A stretch of DNA of 64,000 nt from Methylopila sp. M107 (GTDB lineage Bacteria > Pseudomonadota > Alphaproteobacteria > Rhizobiales > Methylopilaceae). Position 1 is the stretch's first letter. Each line of letters starts with the position of its first letter. The DNA lies in NCBI RefSeq assembly GCF_000384475.1, contig NZ_ARWB01000001.1:4389494-4453493 (forward strand). Direction: 5' to 3'. Of the stretch, positions 45,538 through 54,961 are shown in pieces. The translations under genes were made by a program, and so were the position numbers. Under the pieces are notes generated by a model. It did no database searches, was not told the DNA's origin, and was given only the letters and a program-made list of their open reading frames with translations.

Positions 45538-47071
45538 ACCCCCAAGTCCGTCGCTGGCGGCGTCGACCTGGATCGGCTTCGCCGCGATGTGCGCCGGGAT
45601 GTTCATGGCGGTGCTCGACGTCCAGATCGTGGCGACTTCGCTTCCAGCGATCCAGCGCGCGCTCGCGATCGAGCCGGATCAGATGAGCTGGATCCAGACC
45701 GCCTATCTCATCGCCGAGGTCATCGCGATCCCGCTGACGGGCTTCCTCACGCGGATGCTGGGCATGCGCCGCCTGTTCGTCGGATCACTGACGATTTTCA
45801 CGCTCGCGTCGGCTGGATGCGCCGCAAGCGGCAGCTTTGGCGACCTGATCGCGTGGCGGGTTCTGCAGGGACTGTCCGGCGGCACCCTGATTCCGGCGGT
45901 GTTCTCCGCTGTCTTCGTGCTGTTTCCGACTTCGCGGCAGGGCGTCGCCACAACGCTTGCTGGCGTTCTCGCGGTGCTCGCGCCGACCGTCGGGCCGATC
46001 GTCGGCGGCTGGATCACCGAGAGCCAATCCTGGCACTGGCTGTTCCTGATCAACCTCGCGCCGGGCGTCGTCGCGGCGACCGCGGGCTTCGTCTGGCTCC
46101 CTCGCGAAGCGGCGCGTTGGGGCAAGGCGCGCACGCTCGACGTGGTCTCGCTGGCGCTGCTGGCGACGGCGCTGTGCGCGCTTCAAATCGGTTTAAAGGA
46201 GTCGCCGCAGCGCGGCTGGGCCGATGGCCTAACGATCGGTCTGTTCGCGCTCAGCATCGCGACCGGCGCGACGTTCGCTCGGCGCACGCTTGGGCGGGCG
46301 GTCCCGCTGGTCGATCTCGCATGCCTTGCCGACAGGCGGTTCGCGCTCGGCTGCCTGCTCAGCTTCGTGCTCGGCGTCGGTCTGTTCGGCTCGGTCTATC
46401 TGATGCCTGTCTTCCTCGCCTTCGTGCGCGGCCACAATGCGTTCGAGATCGGGTCGATCATGCTGGTCACAGGGCTCGCCCAGCTTCTGGTCGCGCCAAT
46501 TGCAGTTTGGCTCGAGCAGCGCGTCAACGCGCGGCTGCTGACGGCGGGGGGCTTCGCCATGTTCGCGACCGGGCTCGCCATGAGCGCGTTCCAAACCCCG
46601 CGGACCGACTTCGCCGACATGATCGCGCCCCAGATCGTCAGAGGCGTCGCGATCATGTTCTGCCTGCTGCCGCCGACGCGCTTGGCGCTCGGGCATCTGG
46701 AAGCCTCGCGCGTTCCCGACGCGAGCGGGCTCTTCAACCTGATGCGCAACCTCGGCGGCGCCATCGGCATCGCTCTTATCGACACGGTGATCTTTGCGCG
46801 TGCGCCGTCAATCGGCGAGACCTTGAAGGCCCGCCTCCTCGCGGGAGACTTCGAGGCGTCCCGCTTCGTCGGCCTCCCGGACGCGCTCTTCAGGATGCAA
46901 CTCGGCGCCACGCACACTCCGCGAAGCATCGCGATGATGCGTCCGATGGTCGAGAAGGCGGCGATGACGCAGGCGATCAACGACGCCTGGGCGATGATCG
47001 CCGCGATGACGGCGCTAGCGATTTTCTGTCTTCTGTTTGCTCGCCCTGTAGACAAGCAGGCGGCGAAGTGA
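45521..47071 (+). CDS. MFS drug/metabolite exporter (DHA2, EmrB-like)
   Basis: A 516-residue transporter with about 14 membrane helices. The start is the ATG at 45521; a TTG 15 bp upstream is less likely. DHA2 features: MAVLDVQIVATSLPAIQRAL in helix 1 and WIQTAYLIAEVIAIPLTGFL. Motif A-like GFLTRMLGMRRLF follows, then LQGLSGGTLIPAVFSAVF. It lacks an adjacent membrane-fusion subunit. Being coupled to the PKS and methyltransferase genes, it probably exports their product. Confidence 0.88.
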   Translation: MTPAAEPPSPSLAASTWIGFAAMCAGMFMAVLDVQIVATSLPAIQRALAIEPDQMSWIQTAYLIAEVIAIPLTGFLTRMLGMRRLFVGSLTIFTLASAGCAASGSFGDLIAWRVLQGLSGGTLIPAVFSAVFVLFPTSRQGVATTLAGVLAVLAPTVGPIVGGWITESQSWHWLFLINLAPGVVAATAGFVWLPREAARWGKARTLDVVSLALLATALCALQIGLKESPQRGWADGLTIGLFALSIATGATFARRTLGRAVPLVDLACLADRRFALGCLLSFVLGVGLFGSVYLMPVFLAFVRGHNAFEIGSIMLVTGLAQLLVAPIAVWLEQRVNARLLTAGGFAMFATGLAMSAFQTPRTDFADMIAPQIVRGVAIMFCLLPPTRLALGHLEASRVPDASGLFNLMRNLGGAIGIALIDTVIFARAPSIGETLKARLLAGDFEASRFVGLPDALFRMQLGATHTPRSIAMMRPMVEKAAMTQAINDAWAMIAAMTALAIFCLLFARPVDKQAAK

Positions 47072-47270
47072 TCGCAGCCACCGGTCCGTAAGCGCCTTTA
47101 CATAACGTCGTCATTCAGGTCGCGAGCCAATTTCCGCATCTGGCGCAAAGCGGCTTCGTAGCGCAGGACGTCGATCGAGCATGCAAGAGTAGAAACCTAG
47201 TCGGCACCAACGAAGTAATAGTCGACAAGGCTCGAGCCTTGCCGCTTTGCAACGGCATGGTCCTGAGCGG

Positions 47271-50200
47271 CTAGTGCAACTTGAGTAGGCTCTTGGCCTC
47301 GACAAATCCTAGGTTCTTGCCGTCCTTGGCAACGAGCGACCAACCATCCTTTGTTTCCACGATGGTGACCTGCGTGCCCGGCTGCAAGGCGCCGGTCGGG
47401 GTCTCCGTGCCGATCGCCTCGAACAGCGGCGCTGGCGCGATCACCACATCGGTAGGCGTCTTGCTCACGCGGGCAGTCTGCGCTGGTCCTTCTGGGGCGT
47501 CGGAGAGCACAACAGTTGTCGACGCCAGCGGGAAACCTGATCCGACGAGCTGCATCTGCGGGACCTGTCGTTGACCGAACGCCTTCAAACTGATCTCCGG
47601 GACGGAGCGGTCCACGAATTGTGCTAGCTCCGTCACTTCGATCACACCATCCTGGTTGGCGTCGCCGCGGCCCAAGCCGTCGAGTACGGCGTAAGTGAAC
47701 ACCCCGTGTCCGCGATATCCCTCGAGCGCGTCGGTCGTCTCGGTCGAAGCCGTGAGGACGCTGCGCCCCGTCGCCCAGATCAGCTTTTGGATCGCCTCGA
47801 GCTCCGCCATACCTCGCGACGCCATCCTGACACTCGTCAAAGTGCCGCTTTCGCAAGTATCGTACAGCATGATGCTCTTGTTCGCGGGAATCTCCGCAAA
47901 CCAGCGCTGAAAGCGATTTTGATCAACTCCCGACGACTGGACCGAAGTGTTGTCGCGGTAGCGGAAGTCGTGCGGCAGGAAATAGTAACGCCCATCGATC
48001 GTCTTGCCATGGCCGGCAAGGTAGAACACGAAGACGTCTTGAGGAGCGATCTGTCGACCCATCTCGGAGAACACGCTATCGAGATTGGCGGCGGTCACGT
48101 CGCCGTTCAGGACGATACGGACATTGACGTCGCCGTATATTTTCTCGCCTGCCGCCCGAAACGCCGCGGCGAGAGCATTCGCATCGGCAACCGAGTAGTT
48201 CAGGTTGAGGCGGCTGTCCCAATAGTCGTTCACGCCGACTGCGAGTACGTGGAGCCGTGGCTTCGCCAAGCCGACCTGTGCGTCCGGAGCCCTGCGCACG
48301 ACCACAGCGCTGGAGTTAGAGGCGATCAGGTTTCGGCCGTTGTAGGCGATAACCTCGATCCTGTTGTCGCCAGGCTGTAGGGCTAAAATACGCTTCAGCC
48401 TGATCACCTTATCTGCGCGCGGCGCGGTCTTGGCTTCGTCGCGCGAGTCGACCCCCAGCGTGACGCCGTTCACGCGCCACTCGACTCTGCCGATGCCTCC
48501 GCCTCGATCCTCGACGCTGACCTCAACCGTGGCGGTCTCCTTGTCGAGATCGGCTCGATCGGTTGGGGAAGTGACGATCGCCAAGGGCGTGCGGCCGCTG
48601 TCAAGAATTTCGTTGAGGTCAAGCCTGGCGGCGGCTTCCCGGACCTTTCCGTCCGGGTCTCCCGCAAGCTTCTCGCGGACCAGATCCGGCCGATAAAGCT
48701 CCTGCTTCACCTGATCGATCGAGTAAACGTCAAGCCCACGAATAACGTTGAGGTTCTTCATTCCCTCAGGTGATCCGAAGAAAAAGCCTTCGGGCGTCAC
48801 CGTCACCCAAGAACTATCGCTGAAGACTGCAGATCGCGTAAGCAGCCGTCTGGTCTTCCGGTCAAACACGCAAACCACGCCTTTGCCCGCAGCCGCAATG
48901 AAGCGGCCGTCGGGCGAGAGCCTGACCGCTTCCAGCGCGACGCCGCATCCCGGCAGGCTGCCCTCCAGCTTTCCGGCTTCCCCGTCCGCGACATGGATCG
49001 CCTCACCGCTCGAACTGATGAGTGCGACGCTGCCGTCACTAGGCGAAAAGAATGCCGCTCCGATCTTCGCTTCCGGGACGTTGACCTCGCCAGATGGTTC
49101 GCCAGTTTTCGCATCGTAGATGCGCAGAGACGTCCCGGACTTGGCGCTCCATGAAGACGTCGCTATGGCGATCTTCTGGCCGCGGTTGATGAATCCGACC
49201 TGATTGGGAAAGTCCTCTTTCAGGGACTTTACGGAAATCTCTTTGCCCTCGAAGATTATTTTCTGGGAGAGACGTCTTCCATCAGGAGATGATGCGTCCC
49301 GATCAAAATGGGCCACGTATATACGGCCACTTCCGGGGTCCAGGGCGTAAGGGAACGGCTCGTCGTCAGTCGGATCGCCAAATTTGTAGATCAGAAAATC
49401 GCTCTTTGTTGCGAGATCAATCTGCCTCAGCTCGCGAAAGGTATGAAAGATATCGGGAGAATAGTTGACCCTCACGTAATATGCGGCTCGATCATTCTTG
49501 ATTTCGATCCGCTCGACGTCGCCAGGAGCGCCGTTCGTCTGATCCGGTACGACTTTTTGCTTCTCGCCGTTCGCTGAGAGAAGGCTGATGGCGCCTGTGC
49601 CGCTGAAGAGTTCCTCGCCAACTAGAAACCCGCCGTTTGGGACTCTTGTGATCGGTCCCGTTTCGGACAGGCGGCCTTTGACCAATGTGACGAGTTCGCC
49701 GCTGCGATGGTCGAGCTCGAATATGCCTGGCGAACCGGCCAGGAGCAGTTCGGCGCCCGCCTCGCTGTAACTTCCAAGGCCTAAGCCAGCTTGAGCGGAT
49801 CGGAATGCGGCTGACGCCTTGTCCGGCCGTCTGTTCACCGTGCGTCCGGCGAGATCCGCAGTTAGCAGTCGGCCGAACGTCGAAACGACGATCAGTTCTC
49901 CGGGGTGTCCTGAAAAATAGGCGTTTACGACCGTGTCGTTCAACGTCCAGTCATTAAGGGCGAACCGGGCGGCCGGGGCCTTCTCGCCAAGTCGGCCGAT
50001 GCCAAGTCTATTGTCCGGATTGGCCAGTACGAACATTCTTGAAGCGGCGTCGAAGTCGAGGCCAGATCGCTTTTTCGTGACCGCCGCGGAAGCCGCGGCT
50101 CCGTCAAGCTTGCTCTTGAAGTTGTAACGCTGGAGGATTTTGAGCTTAGTAGCGTCGACCACGTCGACGGCGTTGTCTCCGCTCGCAACGAGTAGCTTCT

Positions 50201-51029
50201 GCCCATCGACCGCGAGGATCCTGTTGACGAACCCGCCTAGTGAAAGCGACAGCGGATTAAGGCGCCCTGTCGTCGTCGACCATGATCTGACCGCGCCGCG
50301 GGGCGATCCCGCGATCACCGCTGTGCCATCCGCACTGAACGAAACGCTGCTGAGATTGAAGTAACTCAGCGATGCATTGCCAGCAGTCTTGCGGAGCTCG
50401 AGCAGCGGTCGACCACTGCCGTCGACGGCTTCCAACTGCGTGACGACCTTGCCGCTTTCCAGGTCCAGAATGACGCCGGGAGTTGTGGCCTTCGACGCGA
50501 GGGCATCGCCGACCACCGCGGCAAAACGGCCGTTGGGGGACAGCGCGATATCTTGCGGTACGATTGGATAGTGCTGCTGGCGCTCCTCGCCGAGCCCGCT
50601 CTGGATGTTCATCCGGCTCACAAGCTTGCCTGACGCCACGTCGTGCACGACCACCCCGTCGCCCAGGCTCACCGAAACGATCTGGCGCCCGTCAGGAGAG
50701 AAAATCAGCCGTTCCGGGGCTGAAGAGACAGGAAATGACCTCAGAAACCGACCATCTGCCGCTCGATTCAGGGTGATGTCGTTCCACCCGCTCGTCGCGA
50801 TCAGCGTGCGATCCGGTGAGATCGCGCTGACGTTCTGGATGGAACTCGGCCGCTCGCCCTGCAACTCAATCCGAAGCTCTTCCGCCGCCAAGGCGACATT
50901 TAGCATCACGACTGCGCATGCCGCGGCGGCAACACACGCGAGGGCGCGCAAGCCAGCGCCTGATGCTGGAAAGGCTTCAATGGATGCGTGAGATGCGTGA
51001 TTTTTGGAACGAACGAATAAGCAGCGCAA
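47271..51029 (-). CDS. Exported WD40-caspase-SH3 protein (orthocaspase)
   Basis: A very large protein (1252 residues from a TTG at 51029; a TTG at 50951 gives 1226 and a cleaner signal peptide LACVAAAACAVVMLNVALA). Residues of about 60-770 are WD40-type propeller repeats (for example LIATSGWNDITLNRAADGRF, RLIFSPDGRQIVSVS). An Ig-like linker follows. The caspase (C14) domain runs from about 935 to 1140, with the catalytic His in VFYLAGHGKTIDG (near 1005) and the Cys in IMLYDTCESGT (near 1059). The C-terminus (LQPGTQVTIVETKDGWSLV) is a bacterial SH3. It is probably periplasmic. The protease dyad is intact. The substrate is unknown; a role in stress response, cell death or conflict is an inference from its domains. 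Confidence 0.85.
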   Translation of the reverse strand: MRCLFVRSKNHASHASIEAFPASGAGLRALACVAAAACAVVMLNVALAAEELRIELQGERPSSIQNVSAISPDRTLIATSGWNDITLNRAADGRFLRSFPVSSAPERLIFSPDGRQIVSVSLGDGVVVHDVASGKLVSRMNIQSGLGEERQQHYPIVPQDIALSPNGRFAAVVGDALASKATTPGVILDLESGKVVTQLEAVDGSGRPLLELRKTAGNASLSYFNLSSVSFSADGTAVIAGSPRGAVRSWSTTTGRLNPLSLSLGGFVNRILAVDGQKLLVASGDNAVDVVDATKLKILQRYNFKSKLDGAAASAAVTKKRSGLDFDAASRMFVLANPDNRLGIGRLGEKAPAARFALNDWTLNDTVVNAYFSGHPGELIVVSTFGRLLTADLAGRTVNRRPDKASAAFRSAQAGLGLGSYSEAGAELLLAGSPGIFELDHRSGELVTLVKGRLSETGPITRVPNGGFLVGEELFSGTGAISLLSANGEKQKVVPDQTNGAPGDVERIEIKNDRAAYYVRVNYSPDIFHTFRELRQIDLATKSDFLIYKFGDPTDDEPFPYALDPGSGRIYVAHFDRDASSPDGRRLSQKIIFEGKEISVKSLKEDFPNQVGFINRGQKIAIATSSWSAKSGTSLRIYDAKTGEPSGEVNVPEAKIGAAFFSPSDGSVALISSSGEAIHVADGEAGKLEGSLPGCGVALEAVRLSPDGRFIAAAGKGVVCVFDRKTRRLLTRSAVFSDSSWVTVTPEGFFFGSPEGMKNLNVIRGLDVYSIDQVKQELYRPDLVREKLAGDPDGKVREAAARLDLNEILDSGRTPLAIVTSPTDRADLDKETATVEVSVEDRGGGIGRVEWRVNGVTLGVDSRDEAKTAPRADKVIRLKRILALQPGDNRIEVIAYNGRNLIASNSSAVVVRRAPDAQVGLAKPRLHVLAVGVNDYWDSRLNLNYSVADANALAAAFRAAGEKIYGDVNVRIVLNGDVTAANLDSVFSEMGRQIAPQDVFVFYLAGHGKTIDGRYYFLPHDFRYRDNTSVQSSGVDQNRFQRWFAEIPANKSIMLYDTCESGTLTSVRMASRGMAELEAIQKLIWATGRSVLTASTETTDALEGYRGHGVFTYAVLDGLGRGDANQDGVIEVTELAQFVDRSVPEISLKAFGQRQVPQMQLVGSGFPLASTTVVLSDAPEGPAQTARVSKTPTDVVIAPAPLFEAIGTETPTGALQPGTQVTIVETKDGWSLVAKDGKNLGFVEAKSLLKLH

Positions 51030-51131
51030 CGCCAGATCCCCAATCTAAGCTGCGAGCATCTCACTGGCTTCGGGAGTGAGGGTCAACAACGTTCGCCCGC
51101 CGTTAAGCGGCGCCTTGGGTGGCGATTTGGC

Positions 51132-51144
51132 AGACAGATTGTCC
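51132..51144. promoter_or_regulatory. Palindromic site GACA-N3-TGTC, copy 1
   Basis: AGACAGATTGTCC. The identical 13-mer recurs at 54897-54909 and related sites lie at 54804-54820 and 57045-57057, all in the phage-like module. A likely recognition site of an element-encoded DNA-binding protein; the protein is not identified. Confidence 0.5.
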
Positions 51145-51156
51145 GCCGAGCGCAGT

Positions 51157-51190
51157 TAGTGACATATATAGTGACATATATAGTGACATA
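51157..51190. repeat. 12-bp tandem repeat, 2.8 copies
   Basis: TAGTGACATATA repeated at 51157-51168 and 51169-51180, then TAGTGACATA at 51181-51190. It lies in an AT-rich control region between the caspase gene and the first HTH gene; one turn of DNA per repeat would suit cooperative binding of a regulator. Confidence 0.85.
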
Positions 51191-51243
51191 CAATTACAAC
51201 AAACCACTGAGCCAATATCGCTATATCGGAATAGTGTGGTCAG

Positions 51244-51320
51244 ATTTTTGGTTCAAATGCGATATTTTTGTTCATGTGCGTCGATATCGTCTTGACATCA
51301 GAAATAATAGATCATATTTT
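51244..51320 (+). promoter_or_regulatory. Direct repeats and sigma70-like promoter before the HTH genes
   Basis: An imperfect direct repeat (ATTTTTGGTTCAAATGCG at 51244-51261, ATTTTTGTTCATGTGCG at 51264-51280) precedes TTGACA at 51292-51297 and TATTTT at 51315-51320 with a 17-bp spacer. The promoter points to the HTH gene at 51429. Within the 399-bp gap 51030-51428 the remaining sequence shows no gene. Confidence 0.55.
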
Positions 51321-51428
51321 TAGGTCGAAACCGCAAATCTGATAGACTGTTTACCTGCTTGGCTGGAGTGCCTGGTTTCAAATTCTTCAGAACGAAGACT
51401 GGGCGCGCCCAGTCTTCACGGCAGGAAC

Positions 51429-51743
51429 ATGGTCATGCCCCAAGCTTCCCCCACGCCTGCACACACTGCCGGTCTGATCCGAGCGAGCAGTGTTCCATGG
51501 CAGGCGCGTCCGCTGACCTCCCTGCAGACCGCGGGTGCCTTGGTCGGCGTCTCGGTAGCCTCGCTCTATAAGTTCGCGGCTGAAGGTCGGCTCGTCTTCA
51601 AGCGTCTCGGCGGTCGTACGCTTGTCGAGACTTCGAGCCTTGTCGATCTGATCGGCCGCGTTGAGGACTGGTCGCCGTCCGCCCATACGGCCGCGGCGAC
51701 CAAGGCCCGCGTTGAGCGGGCGCGCACAGCGCGCAGGCGGTGA
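51429..51743 (+). CDS. Small helix-turn-helix protein (AlpA/excisionase-like)
   Basis: A 104-residue protein with one recognisable segment, LTSLQTAGALVGVSVASLYKFAAEGRLVFKRLGGRTLVET, the layout of a winged or MerR/AlpA-type HTH that binds DNA through a recognition helix after a DNA-binding wing. The C-terminus is basic (KARVERARTARRR). Two ATGs (51429, 51435) are possible. It is the first gene of the phage-like module, behind a sigma70-type promoter and repeats, as expected of an element regulator controlling excision or replication. The exact family is not certain. Confidence 0.6.
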   Translation: MVMPQASPTPAHTAGLIRASSVPWQARPLTSLQTAGALVGVSVASLYKFAAEGRLVFKRLGGRTLVETSSLVDLIGRVEDWSPSAHTAAATKARVERARTARRR

Positions 51744-51747
51744 CGCC

Positions 51748-52296
51748 ATGCCTCGGCCGCTCAAGCTCCGGCTCAGTGCGTCGGCTCGATGCGCTGTCGA
51801 AGACCTCAAAGCTCCTCGGCTGACCGAAGAAGCACGCCGGATAGCATCGCACCGTCGTGGCCTTGAGCGCGCGGTTATCGAAGCACAGCAAAAGCTTTTT
51901 GACTTCAATCAAAATCCAAACTCCGACGGGCGACGGCGAGGGCGGGGACGCCCGGCAGAGCCAATCGAGGAAGTATGCGTAATTTGTGCCGCCGCTTGCG
52001 ACGAACGTGCGCTGGGCACGCCGGAAAGGCAGATCAACCGCGCTGTCCTTCAAAGGATCGGATCAAGTCCTGACAAGATCGAGAAGGCTCCAGACCAGCT
52101 GAAAGCGCATGTGCGCCGCGTGCATCCTCATGCCGATAACGCCGAGCTCAAGGCTGCCGAGGGTGCAATGGTCAGCGCCGCGTTAAAGCTTCTTCTCGAG
52201 CACGAACGCATTGGAGCGCGGCCTTGCAACGGACGAGGAAGCCGCGGGAATTCGGCTGTCGTTACCCGCTTTCCAGCGGTTTCCAGGCGCGCATGA
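51748..52296 (+). CDS. Hypothetical protein of the phage-like module
   Basis: A 182-residue protein, ATG at 51748, 4 bp after the HTH gene stop. A basic N-terminal half (RGLERAVIEAQQKLFDF, GRRRGRGRPAEP) is followed by VCVICAAACDERALGTPE, with a cluster of three cysteines, and QLKAHVRRVHPHADNAELK, which has histidines spaced like a zinc-binding helix. A DNA-binding zinc protein is possible but the ligand set is incomplete and I do not recognise the family. Confidence 0.55.
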   Translation: MPRPLKLRLSASARCAVEDLKAPRLTEEARRIASHRRGLERAVIEAQQKLFDFNQNPNSDGRRRGRGRPAEPIEEVCVICAAACDERALGTPERQINRAVLQRIGSSPDKIEKAPDQLKAHVRRVHPHADNAELKAAEGAMVSAALKLLLEHERIGARPCNGRGSRGNSAVVTRFPAVSRRA

Positions 52297-52323
52297 TCAC
52301 CCTTCGATCTGGAGGGATATGAA

Positions 52324-52593
52324 ATGCAGCGCGACGAAATTCATTGGCGAGACCGGCTCTTCCTGACGATCCCGGACGCGGCATCCATCTTCGCTCGGTC
52401 TCCGAGTTGGATCCGCGACCGCGCGGCCGAGGGCCGTCTGGAGCTCGCTAGCGTGATGAAGGGCGGGCCGCTTGTGGTGACGGTCGCGAGCGTCTCGGCG
52501 CTTGCGGACGAATTTGAAATGGATGAGCCGACCGCACCGCCGCCGACGCGCGAGTGGCCGCGGCTCGCCTGGATAAACCCGCATCTCGAATGA
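52324..52593 (+). CDS. Small HTH DNA-binding protein
   Basis: An 89-residue protein. LTIPDAASIFARSPSWIRDRAAEGRLELASVMKGG resembles excisionase-type HTH proteins with a helix, a turn and a short wing. It lies 27 bp after the previous gene and 19 bp before the primase-helicase gene. It may regulate replication or excision of the element. The family is not identified with certainty. Confidence 0.55.
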   Translation: MQRDEIHWRDRLFLTIPDAASIFARSPSWIRDRAAEGRLELASVMKGGPLVVTVASVSALADEFEMDEPTAPPPTREWPRLAWINPHLE

Positions 52594-52612
52594 GAAAGCC
52601 GGAAGGCAGTAC

Positions 52613-54961
52613 GTGAACGCCGGTACAATAGCAGAAGCGCCAAACGGCGATGAGCTCGACCAACTTTTGGCTGCGCTTGCGAACGGCGCTGGAAGCCACG
52701 CCCGGCCGCGCTCAGCGGGCGAGATCGCGTCAGACTTTCTTCGGCAACTCGATCCGATCGGCCGGCATAACCTCGTCGCGTTTCGCGACGATAGGCTGAC
52801 CGATGGCCGAACCTTCGAACCGGGTGCCTGGCGCGAAATCACGGAATGGGTCAATCAGCGGGACGGCAAGGCGAACATCTACTTTTCGCTCAACGAGCCG
52901 GCCCCAAACGCACCGCACGGCAAGCTGCAGAAGTCGCACATCGCCAGGATCCGCGCGCTCCATTGCGACGTCGATCCAAGCGACGGCGCCCCGTTCGACT
53001 TGGAGCGGAGTCGGCTTCACGACCTTGCGCAATCGCTTCGCGATCGACCTAACGCACCGCCTAGCCTCACTATCGATTCCGGGGGCGGCGTACAGCTTCT
53101 GTGGAGGTTGCCCGAGCCGCTCGATGCGGAGACCTACGGGGGCGCGGCTGAAGGCCTTAATCGTGGCCTGATCCGCGACCTCGGCGGCGATCCCAGTACA
53201 TGGAACTTGGATCGCCTCCTGAGACTGCCGGGCACAATGAACCTGCCGAATGCGAAGAAGCGCGCGCGCGGCCAGGTCGAGCGGCGGGCGGCGCTCATCG
53301 CGGCCGACGGTCTGCCAGTTACGATGCAGGGGCTCGCCGCTGTCCATGAACCTGCATCGACAGCCGCCAAGGCGGACAGCGACGCGGATGAGCGCATTCA
53401 AGCCACTATCGACGAACTCGACATGGCCGAGGTGACGGCCGCTAGCGTGTACGGTGAACTCCCTGACGAGCTGAGAAAGCGCGTAGCAGGAGCTTACTCA
53501 AAGAGCGATCGGCTGGACCGCACATGGGCCGGCGATACTGAAGCAATGGGCGAAGACAAGACGGGAAGCGGTCGGCGCTTCGCACTCGCCAAAGCCCTAG
53601 CGTTGGCCCGAGCTGGCAACTTTTCGGCCCAGGAATTCGGTTCGCTCCTATGGGTCTGGGATCACGCCGTAAGCGATGGGCAAACGCTCGAGGAGAAGAT
53701 TACGCCTCGCGAGATCGCTCGCTGTTGGGTCAAAGGATACTGGCAAAACTCGAGCGAGCGCCTGGCGCAGGAGTTTTACGAGCCTGTCGCGAACGACGCT
53801 GCCCTCAGCCTATCGCCCGCGGCAAAGCGCTTCCACTTCGAAACCGCAGACGATCTCGCCGCCGCTGCGCTTCAAAGCGGCCCCAAACCGCTGGTCAAGA
53901 ACTTTCTGGACCAAGGCGCGATGTCGGTTCTCTACGGCGAAAGCAATTGCGGGAAGACCTTCATCGTTCTTGATCTGGCCTGTCACATTGCCTGTGGCCG
54001 AGAGTGGAGCGGGCTGAAGGTTGCGCAGGGGGCCGTGGTCTATGTCGCGACAGAAGGCGGCCGGGGGGTGGCTAAGCGCGTAGCTGCGCTTCGCTCCCGG
54101 CTCGGACCAATTCCGCATTTGTTCGTGCTTCGTCAAAGCGTTGATTTGCTTAGGCTCGATGGTGACCTGCGACCGTTGATCGAAGCTCTGCGGGATCTGG
54201 GCCAGCCCATCAGCTTAGTGGTCATCGATACGCTGTCGCGGGCGATGGCTGGCGGCGATGAAAATGCTAGCACCGACATGGGAACAATGGTTCTCCACTT
54301 CGATAAGATACGCGCCGCGACAAGCGCGCATTTGATGGTCGTTCACCACTCAGGAAAGGACAAGGCCAAGGGCGCCCGCGGACATTCCAATCTACGAGCC
54401 GCAACCGACACAGAAATCGAGATCACCGAAGGCGCGCTCAAGGTAACCAAACAGCGCGATCTAGATCGCAATGTTCGCTTCAACTTCGCGCTCGAGCCGG
54501 TCACGCTCGGCGTCGATGAAGACGACGAGCCGGTGATCTCATGTGTCGTGCGACTGCGCCCCTACGATGAGCTCAGTGGCTCCGCAGGCGGGCGGAGCGA
54601 GGCGGAACAGCTTCGACGAAGCGCCATCGCCAGCGCGGCCCATCGGGCTCTCGACGGTGCGGGATCGGCCCGCGTCTCGGTCGTCCTGCCCCGCCTCGCG
54701 GAGGAGTTGATCGCGGCCGGCCTTTGCGACGGCGACACGCTACCGACCATCCGCGGCGTGCTCGCCGAAGCTTTAGACGGCTCGGGCGTCGAGATTCAAG
54801 CTGGCGGACAAACTGTCCGCATGCGTGCTTCCAAAGATGGCCCGGGCCGAACTGCGCCATGGATTTTGGTCGCGATGAAGGTCCCCATGTCGGCGGAGAC
54901 AGATTGTCCAGAGACACTTGAAAGCCTTGAAAGCGCTCGAAAGCCGGAGTTGTTTTCATGA
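52613..54961 (+). CDS. Primase-helicase replication protein (RepB-like primase plus RecA-type ATPase)
   Basis: A 782-residue protein with a GTG start at 52613 after GGAAGG. The N-terminal third looks like an AEP-type (RepB-like) primase: IRALHCDVDPSDGAPFD, LTIDSGGGVQLLWRLPE and WNLDRLLRLPGTMNLPN. The C-terminal half is a RecA/RepA-like hexameric helicase: Walker A YGESNCGKTFIVLDL (near residue 442), Walker B LVVIDTLSRAMAGGDENAST (near 536), HLMVVHHSGKDKAKGARGHS. It should start replication of the element, in the way satellite P4 alpha does. Iteron-like repeats overlap its 3' end. Its stop overlaps the next start (ATGA). Confidence 0.82.
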   Translation: MNAGTIAEAPNGDELDQLLAALANGAGSHARPRSAGEIASDFLRQLDPIGRHNLVAFRDDRLTDGRTFEPGAWREITEWVNQRDGKANIYFSLNEPAPNAPHGKLQKSHIARIRALHCDVDPSDGAPFDLERSRLHDLAQSLRDRPNAPPSLTIDSGGGVQLLWRLPEPLDAETYGGAAEGLNRGLIRDLGGDPSTWNLDRLLRLPGTMNLPNAKKRARGQVERRAALIAADGLPVTMQGLAAVHEPASTAAKADSDADERIQATIDELDMAEVTAASVYGELPDELRKRVAGAYSKSDRLDRTWAGDTEAMGEDKTGSGRRFALAKALALARAGNFSAQEFGSLLWVWDHAVSDGQTLEEKITPREIARCWVKGYWQNSSERLAQEFYEPVANDAALSLSPAAKRFHFETADDLAAAALQSGPKPLVKNFLDQGAMSVLYGESNCGKTFIVLDLACHIACGREWSGLKVAQGAVVYVATEGGRGVAKRVAALRSRLGPIPHLFVLRQSVDLLRLDGDLRPLIEALRDLGQPISLVVIDTLSRAMAGGDENASTDMGTMVLHFDKIRAATSAHLMVVHHSGKDKAKGARGHSNLRAATDTEIEITEGALKVTKQRDLDRNVRFNFALEPVTLGVDEDDEPVISCVVRLRPYDELSGSAGGRSEAEQLRRSAIASAAHRALDGAGSARVSVVLPRLAEELIAAGLCDGDTLPTIRGVLAEALDGSGVEIQAGGQTVRMRASKDGPGRTAPWILVAMKVPMSAETDCPETLESLESARKPELFS
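54804..54820. promoter_or_regulatory. Perfect 17-bp palindrome GCGGACA-N3-TGTCCGC
   Basis: Seven-base arms are perfectly complementary around AAC. It lies inside the 3' end of the primase-helicase gene, about 100 bp before the iteron-like repeats. Confidence 0.55.
54897..54909. promoter_or_regulatory. Palindromic site GACA-N3-TGTC, copy 2
   Basis: AGACAGATTGTCC, identical to 51132-51144, and immediately next to the first iteron at 54917. Confidence 0.5.
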
